Of a stretch of 64,000 nucleotides of DNA, positions 23,180 to 33,290 are shown in pieces. Source of the DNA: Steinernema hermaphroditum (Eukaryota > Nematoda > Chromadorea > Rhabditida > Steinernematidae). The number at the start of each line of letters is the position of its first letter. Position 1 is the first letter of the stretch. Both the position numbers and the translations under genes were made by a program. The stretch lies in contig CM059623.1 in assembly GCA_030435675.1 (NCBI GenBank), positions 16,390,205 through 16,454,204 of the forward strand, written 5' to 3'. Under the pieces are notes generated by a model. That model saw only the letters and a list, made by a program, of their open reading frames with translations. It ran no database searches and was not told the DNA's origin.

Positions 23180-24228
23180 ATGTCGGCCAGAGTGTGGCCG
23201 TGCCGTCCATGCGGAATCCTCCTCGGCATTTTTCACTGTACGCTCGGTGCTTTCCTTCTGATTTTCGATCTCGTCACTAATTATGAAACCGACACGGCTT
23301 TGGGCGTCGGTTCTGCTCTCGTCTTCATCATATGCGCCATGTTTGCTTTTATTTCAGCGAAGTGAGTTTTTTTCATTCCCTAAAGTCAAGAAACATTTCA
23401 GTCAGTGTTTAAGTGAAACATTCGGTTCGTTGCGTCAATCACTGATACGACGGGCTTATTAATTCAATTAGTGAAACCTGACCAGATCTTGACGCAAAAA
23501 AAAAACCTTCAGCTACTGACCATCCACCGTTTAGACGTCTCGATCGGGCGGCCCAGCTGATCCTTCTCGCATTCTCGTCGATCTCCGTCGTACTCTGCTT
23601 AGCGATGTTTTTCGAGAACGCGATTATAATCAATCGATTATGCAGCGGAGAACAAAGCGGGGGAGACGGAGATGGGGCGGAATGTTTTGGCAGGAAAGCG
23701 GTCCTCCACACGATCCTCCTTGGAGTGGCCCTTTGTGAATGTGAGTTCTTAAACCTTCATGTTTCCGTGCACGCCCTGACAGAGGAAAGCATCCCGAATT
23801 ATATGTGAATCTAATGAAATTCAAAGAGCGAGTTTAAAGTTTAGGGCCAACTGTCATAGCATGAACAAGTCACGTATTTTATAGTCGTGGCTATATCGAG
23901 CAGAAACGCTTCTTAGAGGTGCATAAACTTTACCATCGATAAGACTCGAACGTTATAATCCAAAGAACATTGTGTCAATGTGCACGCTTGTATACAAGCC
24001 TTTCAGATTAACTTTGAAAGTGTCTCTGTAGAAAACAAAACTTTACATTAGAAAATTTCAGTTGTCGTCTCCTTCATAACCGCGGTCGTCTGTTTCCGCT
24101 CTCTTCGACACGCCTATGCCGTCATGAAACCGTACTCACCTTACAGTACAATGATCGTCGGTGATTACGATCAGCTGTTTGTCTATCCTGAAACTATTGA
24201 AGAGAAGAATCGGCCCTTTGTGTGGTGA
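23180..24228 (+). CDS. Four-pass membrane protein of unknown function (199 aa, 4 exons)
   Basis: Exons are 23180-23361, 23402-23424 (23 nt), 23513-23740 and 24062-24228; the phases fit only if the tiny exon is included (600 nt). Four hydrophobic segments are visible: GILLGIFHCTLGAFLLIF, the ALGVGSALVFIICAMFAF region, the AAQLILLAFSSISVVLCLAMFF region, and one built across the last intron (VLHTILLGVALCE joined to FVVSFITAVVCF). A Cys-containing loop lies between segments 3 and 4. The tail carries two Tyr-based motifs (YSPY, YDQL) that could act as sorting signals. The topology recalls MARVEL or LAPTM-type proteins but I see no defining motif. The start follows a GGCACAG acceptor at 23170, and the gene is probably co-transcribed with cul-1. 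An alternative 11-nt form of the micro-exon (23402-23412) also keeps frame. Confidence 0.75.
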
Positions 24229-24237
24229 ACATAGTGT

Positions 24238-24243
24238 AATAAA
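24238..24243 (+). promoter_or_regulatory. Poly(A) signal of the four-pass protein gene
   Basis: AATAAA 10 bases after the stop codon; it probably marks the 3' end of the gene cluster. Confidence 0.6.
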
Positions 24244-26166
24244 GACTTGGTTGCAATTTGTCCAGTCAACAATTATGGAAAAATTAAACGACTGCTAGTA
24301 GATGCCCGCCGACGAACGAAAAAGAAAGTAGGTTTTACAACAATATGTCTTAGAATCCACTCAGAAGGCCACGGACAAGATGGCGTGATGACTTTGTCCT
24401 CGACACCACAAGATGAAGAAGAGAGGAGAATTGCATCAAGAGTGGATGGATAATAGGGTGTGACATTTTAACCAATGTAAATTTCACAAAATAAACTTCA
24501 AACTTGTGTCTTAAAATTTAACTTTCATTGCGATTGTCTTTAAGAAGAGTGCATTTATAGATGTGAAGGTTGAAAAGCAAAGTGATGCGACTATGATGTG
24601 TTGATGTCAGCTATGATTATTTCCGTAAAAATCGGGATATCGCCGATAATAACAAAGCTGGAAAGCTGTAGTTAGCCGACCAAAAATATCTTCTTTTCGG
24701 CGGATCGTCGAAAAAGTCTTTTCCATTCGTACAGGCTCATGTTTTTAATTCATCACGCACCAGACGACCGTACCCAAATTTTAGAAGAACCAGCGAGTTA
24801 ACTGTCAATTTCCATCACTTTTACGTAAACAACCTTTTGGAGTACCCAGCGTTTCGCAGGACATTTTGTGTTTTCAAGAAAACATAACGATTGCTCATGT
24901 GAAAACTTAAATCGGTGAGGATTTAAAAATGCCCACTCTTGAACATGGCTATTACCAAAGAGATACATATTTCATTATTCAGTGTTTCTCTGAACACCCT
25001 CAGCTCGCTTTGGTTTTGAGGCTTTGGTAAAAAAGGTTGGTCCACTTTTCGACCTCTTCATCTTATTCTGAATGAAGTCAGAGCCGGCTCCGGCTTATAT
25101 TTAGAACAAGAACGAGAGCTGACCACGCTAAATCGACGCGTGCGAATGAATGACGAACATGACCCAGACATCGGCTTTGCATCCAGATTATACAGTGAAA
25201 AAAAGGTCAAATCCGAACAAAGCCAAAGGCCAATGTGTGCAAGGCTATCGTTTATAAAAAAGTAAAATAAGATCGATATTAAAAGAAGATACATGGCAGG
25301 ACTCGTACCCGGCAATAAAGTGAGCAATATATCAAGGCAGCTATCAGGGTGAACTGTCTAGTTATCATAATGTTTAGTTATCATCCTTCCATAAACATTT
25401 AAAACAGCCTGGTATAACCGAATACGATTTCTATACTAACTGATAAACTCTGATCTCACAAAAACTAACTATGTTCTCGAGAATTAATTTGTGAATTTTT
25501 ATTGCGCTTGTCGAAATCATAATCGTGCCAGCGGAGAACGCGAATCGAACTCGCCAGATGTGTTCGGTTGCTCGAGTCAATCGTCGGCGACGAGTAGTTC
25601 TCAGCGGATTGGCTCCTCGTCGGCAGTTGCATCGGACGCCAGGCGGGCGGTATGGCGACTGAAGAACTTTATTATTTCTGAAGCCATATGTCGGGTAAAT
25701 CCGTGCCATCAGAACTCAAATTTTGCCGTTTGGTACTAGGTGGGCGGTAGTTTGTTTCAACTGTGTGTACTCGTGGTTTCTAAGGGGTGAAGGTGATGAC
25801 AGTAAAATTTGGAAATGGCTTTGTATTACTGTTTTTCACGGATACGCGGTGCGTTATTACTATAGTGCGTAGTTCACCGATTATGTCCTTTTTATGATCG
25901 TCTTTCTGCTTCCGAAGCCTAGCTCTTAAAGCTGAACTTCACTCAAATTAAATTGAATTTTAATTTTTTTAAAGCGACCACCCACATGAAGCAAGAAGTC
26001 AAAAAACAAATTTTAATCAGAATTTCCGTCATCCTCTCTAAGTCCCGCGGTGACCGTGCTAGATTAGAGGGGGAGTGGAGGGGGAGAGGATTAGGCAAAT
26101 CCTCCGTGGTTTCGATGACACTTCGAGAGTTCTCTCGCGCGATTATCAAAATGCAAATGAAGGAGT

Positions 26167-26184
26167 GAGTACTCGCGAGTACTC
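26167..26184. repeat. Perfect 18-bp palindrome
   Basis: GAGTACTCG is followed directly by its complement CGAGTACTC. Flanking AATGAA (26156-26161) and TTCATT (26185-26190) extend the symmetry outward with a 5-base interruption on the left. It lies inside a GC-rich island. Confidence 0.8.
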
Positions 26185-28775
26185 TTCATTACCTCCCCAT
26201 CGCGCGCGCGGCTACCGTAACCCAATCGCCGCACTCAGCGCTAAAGACCGTTCTGCGACGGAGGAGATGAGTATGTTTGCCTTTTGAAATCAATAGCCCC
26301 TAGGGGCGCGACTCCCATAAAAGTATGAGAGGCTCTATTTATCTTTTAACTCAAGTCACTCGGACCGACCAATTGCGGGGCTCAAATTGGCAGCTGCGAA
26401 GTCTGAACGAATGCGGAAGGGCCGACTGTTTGGGTAAACAGACGCGAGAAGCGCGACAGATATCGCCGGCTGCGATATCCAGCCGTCATCGGCGTCGAGT
26501 GGCGACGGTCACTCGAATGAGTTTAATGACGCGCGTTAAACGTGAGTATCTTTTCGCACTGTAGGTGTCCATTCGTTTTTACGGTCGACTAGGTGCGCTA
26601 ATCATAGGCTCAGGGGATGGTTGAATCTAAGAGGTCCCTTCATCGCCTCGAGTGTTGAACTTCTTCCTTGGTAGTGATATGTATGTGAGGAACCGATTTG
26701 ATTGTATTATTGATGTATTGGGTTGGAGCATTGAAAATGGGACACTTGATAAACATTCATTTTTCTCGTCATGTTTAGACTTGCGGTAAAGCTGATTTAT
26801 GCGTTGTTGTGTACAGTGAACTCTCACCCCACACTATAATTTGCGACATATACATTGCATTCCTCTTGATGTTAGGTCTATTCATTTTTGATGGTCATTT
26901 TTTTTTATTATTTTTTTGGCACCTCGAGATGACAAAATGCGAAGTGATGTACGGGCTCCCTATGGTATTAATTGTGCGATGGACGGTGACCACTTTTAAC
27001 CACGTGCATCCTTGGGTCTAACCTACCGAATGCACCATGTGATCGTCATGTATCACAACATAAGCTAATCTCAAAAAGATGGTCTTTTCGGATCATCGGA
27101 TTTGACCATGTTCTGTTAACGTCAACGTTTCCAATTGATTAAGTACCGTAACAGAGAATGGGGATATAGAGCAGGTAGCCCTCGCTCACAGCTACCATGC
27201 ACGCATAACGACTTCATGAGTTCACCTCTACTTCAAGGAAATAGAGGCCAAATGTTAAAAAAAGCAGACTTCAGGAATGGTACCTGAAACCTGATATTTT
27301 CAAGTTGGCCCCCAGAATGGCTCTCCATTTTGAGATGAGAGATTCCTTTTTTACCATTTACCTAGAACTCTCTTAGCTCTATCTAATCGTTATATGTGCT
27401 CGTCCACAAAGGGTGACACCAGAAGAGTTCACTCCAATTAAGACAAAGAGGTCGAAAATTGGACCACAACATTTTTTGACTTGAAACCCCTTGTATTATA
27501 TGAACTAGGGTCCGCCTTTCGCCCGAGAAGTGGTCTGTAGCTGTCCAGTCAAATGGTGCATATCTTGAAGTGAAATGGTTGAAAAAATGCAAATAAACAA
27601 TCAGTCCAAAAGTGTCCCATTTTCACTGCTCCAACCCAATATAATCTTCATTCCATTCGGTGATTTGAAGGCTAATCAACGAAAAAATGCCACTTTTAAG
27701 CAGTTCCTACCAGAGCTGCTTGATAATGCTCTGATGTTTTGTGACCGTAATGCTTATACAAACCAACTGCTTCTCTGAAGCTTACTGACGATTTACCAAA
27801 TTGAGACGATTTGGCGATTTCCTTGTGAGCGTGGCAGAAAGTTCTGTAAACTTTCTGGTCACTCTGTGCATCCTGAATGAATATATTAAAAAGCCTTAAT
27901 TAAGCTCCTAGGTAAATAGCACTTTTGATATCAAATGTTCGATAGGCTACTTTTTTGACCCATTTGAAAAGTTCGAAACATAATGGTGATTATGAATGGT
28001 CAATTTTAATTTTCGGCTTGCCTTTCGCTGTACAAGTTAACTTTGTGCGCCTTTAGGTAATCCCATGATCTCATTAACCGGCATCATGTTTCGAAACGCA
28101 AACGAATTCGTTCACACTCCATTGATTTTGAAAAGATCCACTTAACTATATTTAGACCAAACATGATGTTCCAATTACTATAATAGACTGTGTCGTCATA
28201 CGGATTAGGATTAACTCCGCTCCCACCTTCCATCTTTGCACAATCTACTATTTGTTTTATTTTTACTTGCTACGAAACCAGAATAGACCGTTGTTTGCCA
28301 GGTTGCTACTGTGCTCTTCCAACGCAATGAGCGTTGTTGACGTAGTACGTTCACCCATATAGGTGATTCCGAGTGCCAACTGCCTCGAAGATCCTTTTCA
28401 TTAATTCCTTTTATACCCAACAAACAACTCGTCCTCGGTTGGAAGGCTGTTTACATAAATAACTGCGTTGCGTGTTACCTGGCCTGGCACATCGTCGGGA
28501 GCCTCCCAGCGATCTCGATGCGTACAGCTCGCATATGCCAAGTGGCAATTGGTGCCTATGCTTTGCTCCATTGTTTAAGTCTCAACTTCGGTTACACGAT
28601 TCGTGATAACTTTGCTTTCTTTGTTATCCAATACATATCGTTCCTCTGTTGTTTGGAGAATTTTTTTGACGTTTAATTTATATTTTGAAACGCGTGATTG
28701 GCAAAATCAATGCCTGAATGTCTAAAGAGCAGTATGCTACGCTTCTTGCAGAAGTATCACGCTGGTCGGTCAGCA

Positions 28776-28851
28776 TAAGGTTGACATTTGAGTCAAAAAA
28801 CGCCGAGTCATCGAGTCGAAAAAGGCGACTCGACTCAAAGTGTCAACCTTA
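28776..28851. mobile_element. Tiny hAT-like MITE (76 bp) with 8-bp target-site duplication
   Basis: Terminal inverted repeats begin TAAGGTTGACA and end TGTCAACCTTA. The similarity continues inward as TTTGAGTC/GACTCAAA with a single-base indel. Perfect 8-bp direct repeats GGTCAGCA flank the element at 28768-28775 and 28852-28859. An 8-bp duplication is the hallmark of hAT superfamily insertions. The element is too small to code and must have been moved by an enzyme encoded elsewhere. The centre is rich in CGAGTC/GACTCG, which adds further hairpin potential. Confidence 0.8.
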
Positions 28852-30380
28852 GGTCAGCAGTGGTGTTATCCATATACCCGAAAACCCAGACCCGAACGTA
28901 ACAACTATGGTCAGCAGCAACCGCAAGAAGTGACCAGCTGTTCGCCAACAAAATGTTCTGAGCTGAGACAAACACGAACTTACAACTATTATGTTCATTA
29001 CTCGACCACAGAACGGAATTGCGGCTTTCCCCTTCCTAGGCTGTAGCTGATCCTGAGCTCAGGTAATTTTTGGATACCACTGACATAAGTGAAATGACAG
29101 CTAAACAAAAAGTTTTTCGTCTTTCAGATGTAGTGGGTTCCTTTTACGGCATGTATTAGCTCTAATTTACATAAAGATCTGTTCTGACATTTTGAAAATT
29201 TACCAGTAAACCTGTATGCATTAAACTGATAAATCAATAATCCTCTTATGTTTTTTATGTTTAGTCCTTCTGTGGTCCCCAAATGGTGCTTCTTGTCCTT
29301 TTTGCCATATTTTATTATTAGGAAACGGCACCTCTCGCGGTTTCCAATTACCTCCTCCGGGAATGGAGGTCTCCGACACCTGGAGGTCACTCACTCACGC
29401 AATCTTGAAATTTAGCGTATTTCATTTCGTTGCGCCCGGCGTTCGTCCGTCAGAATTACGATGTCGGCGCGCCGGATCCAATTTTCCTTCGGCGCATGCG
29501 AGTAATTACCTGAGTTTTATTGTGGTTTCGTGTACCCACAAGGAAAACAGTGGCGCATGTGCGTTTTTATCGCGCCGCGCGGACTAATCGCAAAACGGTC
29601 TGAGCAAAAAAGGGCCGACGCTGTTATGACACAGTGCCATGGGAAACGTCGTAGGTAAGCGAATTGGCTGAGGGAAGTGGGGGGTGCGCGAGACCTTGCG
29701 TGCACGGGTAAGAGGATTAGGTTCGGTTAATGGGCTTTGCATTAATTAGAACTGATCGATCTGGATCCGTATCGGCAAAGGTGTTGCCTGATATTGTGTC
29801 CTTTGCCGCTGCATTCCTATGAGCGAAGATGTCCCGTAGAACAGTGATATGACATGAAATCAAATTTAGGTCGCGATTACCGTAAAAAAGTCCTAAATTG
29901 CGGTTTGGGTTCTAGTCGTTCAAGTTCAGAGCGCATAAATGATCACGAGCTTCAACATTCCATTCCGATTGTGTACTGCTGTATTACTGTCTTTCTCCTT
30001 TCTCCGGCACATCTATTACTTTACAAACTTTTTGGAGCCACATTCATCTGCGGAAAAGCTGGGTCGTTGGCGTGTCTTATTGTGAACGATAGTATTAGGA
30101 AGTCTCTTTGTTTAAGGATGTTTATGAATGTGTTGAAGAAGGATTGGAAAAGCACGGAACCCTCAAAAGCGACCAATCACAGCGTGGTGAGACCCAACAT
30201 TTGATCTAGCGCATTGAAAACAGCGAACGAACGCACGGAATATCTGCATTTTTTTTTATTTTTTTCGAGGGCAACGAAATTTGTGTTGCTTGTGACAGCT
30301 CGAAAAAGAATACCTAAGATATTCTACAGTATACTAAGGGCTCTCGAGTTTCGACTTCGGTTCCTACCCATAAGTTTTTT

Positions 30381-30450
30381 TTATCGAACGTGAGGCTCGA
30401 TAAATCGAACGTTTTTTTATCGAACGTGTTCCTTTATCGAACGTGAGGCT
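30381..30450. repeat. Cluster of four ATCGAACGT motifs
   Basis: ATCGAACGT occurs at 30383, 30404, 30419 and 30436. The first and last copies are extended to an identical 17-mer, TTATCGAACGTGAGGCT (30381-30397 and 30434-30450). Adjacent TTATCGA and TCGATAA are inverted. It is either a small decayed tandem repeat or a homotypic binding-site cluster. Confidence 0.75.
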
Positions 30451-33007
30451 AGACGCAACATTGAACTGACAAGCACAGCATTAATAAATGCACCTTTCCA
30501 TCTTTACCATTCAATTGTTCTTTCTATAACCTCACCTGTTCCTTGTGCCCCTTGGAGTAATGCCGGTCAAGACGCGACATGTTCTTGTAGAGAGCCGTTT
30601 TTGGGTGCCTGTTCTTCCTTTTGCTCTCCTTCCACCATTCATAATGGTTAACCTAGATTCGCGCGGGTGTTCGCACCAGCCCCTGTTCGTAATTGAGAAA
30701 GACGTTGCCGACGGGAGAGAGTGCGACAGAATGGTCACTCGCACGCTCCAACTTAACCGTCTCCAACGCCGCTGACCGTCTTTGACGCACTTTTCGCGCG
30801 ATGTCAAAACATCGCCACTGCCGCCGCAGCGGAAAGTTGTTTTCGTTTTCCTTCGGGCGATCGCGCGCGACTTCGCAAACTCTCCGTTTCCTCGCGCACT
30901 TCGCCGCCGCCGATCCGTTTTCACTTTCTTATGAACCTACTCGGAAGAAACGGTTTTTTGCGTCCATGGTTTTTAGTTAATTAAATAAGCATACCCTCAT
31001 TAGTTGAAGACAACTGTTTGAGCAAAACAAAAGGGCGATATGTAGCTAAGGGTTACGGTGGTTTTTCCTGCAAGAGAACCCTATCGTATCTTTATGGGTT
31101 TATCTTGTGATCAGCTTGCTATGAGTTGCCATATTTACCGTACTTCGTTTTGTGTTGTTTAAAATCGTTTAGTATTATTTATATGACCGCGATACACATT
31201 TCAAATACATTTAAGATGACAAAGAAAGAGCTCAAAATCAATGTCTACATAGAGGAAAGGAAACATTTGGATTTGTTGTCTTATCCATAGTAGTAGCTGA
31301 TTGTTTAAGAAAAAACGGTTGAACTTACTTCGCATCACGTGTAGGGTATATGCCGTTTCATGCAAAATCTTAAGTTATTGCAACCGGATGGCTATTTTGA
31401 TCTGATATATTACCACGATGCCTGTTTTTATACCCCTTGGCACTTATGCATGCATATATGCAACTTTTACGTTCCCTTATTTTTCGATTACGATTATGGG
31501 ATTTATGGAATCCACCCAGAACGATCCGCTCATTGAACAGTGATGCGTAGACATAATAGGAACCTTACTTGGGAAGCGCATATCGAAAGATTACGCGAAC
31601 AACCTGGTTCAGCAACGCACGTTTCTTATTTTGAGTGTCCACGTTTTTGTGAACTCACCTTTCATGTTCCACTTGTCAGCAGCGCGCCCTTGATTGTTTG
31701 TGTTCGCGCGATCTCCGGTTAGGTTCTACCGTCACCGTCGTTGGGCGACTCCCTTGGGTCCGCTCTCGTTTATGGGTAGTAATTGAAAATCGCCAGGGGC
31801 ACACTGCGTACACCCGGCGGCCACCCACGTTTTGACCATTCGTAGGAGAGCGGAACACCCCTCGCAACTTTTTGAACTTCTTCTGGTGCCTCTAAGCCTC
31901 GAGGCACGTCGGTTGAGGCCCTTCAAGCGGTGACTAAGCGCCGGGGCACTGTGCCCACGGCTGCTTAGGCTTTGTACCGACGGCTGACGGGAGCGCATGA
32001 GTAAGCGGGTCTGTTTTGCGAGCGCCCAAAAGCGACGATTGTACGATTCTATCATGTAAATAACGAATCGACCGAAATCAAACTTTCGAAAAGGTTAAGA
32101 AGTAAGAGGAAAGGGACGGCGGATACGGTGGCGAAGACGACTGATTCCTTATCTCCAGTATTGGACGATTCCGCTGAATGCAGGATATGCTTTTCTAGAA
32201 GTGTCAGCTGAATCCGACATAAAGCAGGATGGTTAAAATCTTATTCGTCGTATTCGATAAGATTTAGAGGATGTAGAGCTAAAAACGTCACTTTTTCATT
32301 CCATGGCAAATGTTACAAAAAAAAAATAAACCAGTTCAGCCATATTTTTACATTTTCAGATAATTCTGGATTTCCTTGGACATTTTTATCTGGTTTGTTC
32401 AAATCATTTTCTATCAAAAGTTGAAATCCTAGGATTTAGCTGCCATCATTTGCTTATGTGTGTTCCGAATTGCGATCATATTGACTGATATGTTCCTTCA
32501 TAGAATAAATAGAATTCTGACCGTTGTTTTCTGTTTAATTTTTCATACGTTACTTCTGCTGATGGAACACTGGCAGTGCGCCATGAAAGGCACCTGGAGG
32601 TATCTGGCTTTTGAACAATGGAAAAATCACTATTCTCTTCTTTCTGTGGCACAGGGCACCATCTGAGGTACCGTGAAGCTTAAGTGATTGGATAAGATAC
32701 TGGATAAGCGATTGAATAATAAGATGCTATAGACTTTGCTTTTCTCACTGATCACTGGTAGTATCACCGATTGATTACATCGAACACAAAAAGACCATAT
32801 GCGTGTGGTGTTTGAACACCGACGCGGATTTCGAAAAGTGTCTAGATACGATTATTCGGTTCCACTTATGGACTTAAGTAGTGATTATTGCGAGAACCCA
32901 TCTAGAGCACCGAAAATTCAAATGACACCGATCGGCGAAAAGTTTATGCGCGATTGTGTATATGTTATGGAAAAAAACAATGACGTAAGATGGTGCCTCA
33001 ATGACGT

Positions 33008-33140
33008 AACTCTTCTAGAAGGATCAGAAGCCAAAAGTAATGCTATCAAATTTCCAAAACCGCTTTCGATCGGAACTCTTCTAGAAGGCTCACAAGCTCA
33101 AAAGCTATACTACTAAATTTCGTAAAGCGTTTTCGATCGG
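33008..33140. repeat. Two-copy tandem repeat, unit 66-67 bp
   Basis: Units 33008-33073 and 33074-33140 both start AACTCTTCTAGAAGG and end TTTTCGATCGG or a close variant, with scattered substitutions between. A second small tandem follows: AGCCTGTATTATT at 33211-33223 and 33227-33239. Confidence 0.75.
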
Positions 33141-33290
33141 GTACTGTACGTCACATAGCTGAGCATGCGTTAGAGACGCTGTATATTAAGGAAACGTCCT
33201 AGCCTAGGAAAGCCTGTATTATTCCTAGCCTGTATTATTTGCAAACGCTTTAAAGATCAATGGAGTTGCCTGAGAACCTATGTGTTTAGA

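Larger units (their letters stand above)
15837..24243 (+). other. Predicted polycistronic cluster (operon)
   Basis: All genes here are on the plus strand. The gaps from each stop to the next acceptor are 170 bp (WDR55 to ZNHIT2), 105 bp (to mrpl-21), 155 bp (to the basic frame) and 329 bp (cul-1 to the four-pass gene, with 133 bp from the poly(A) signal). Each downstream start lies 0-18 bases after an acceptor with no matching upstream donor. This is the known signature of SL2-type trans-splicing in rhabditid nematodes. The 835-bp gap before cul-1 suggests either a second operon starting there or a hybrid internal promoter. Confidence 0.7.
24244..29330. other. Non-coding desert, part 1
   Basis: No supportable gene. 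GC-rich islands lie at about 25500-25680 and 26030-26560; the rest is AT-rich. Specific elements are the 18-bp palindrome at 26167, TACCGTA copies at 26213 and 27144, and the MITE at 28776. The open frames at 24247-24453 and 25491-25739 have no family resemblance. Confidence 0.5.
29331..33290. other. Non-coding desert, part 2
   Basis: GC-rich islands lie at about 29330-29720, 30530-30940 and 31720-32050. TACCGTA copies are at 29878 and 31136. A cluster of ATCGAACGT lies at 30381-30450 and a tandem duplication at 33008-33140. A 116-codon frame (29854-30204) has no recognisable similarity and no splice context. Confidence 0.5.

Noticed and set aside
24247..24453. 68-codon frame just after the four-pass gene, followed by an AATAAA
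   Set aside because: No acceptor in phase with the preceding donor and no recognisable similarity; likely chance.
29854..30204. 116-codon open frame in the desert
   Set aside because: No domain, no splice or trans-splice context, ordinary length for chance in this composition.
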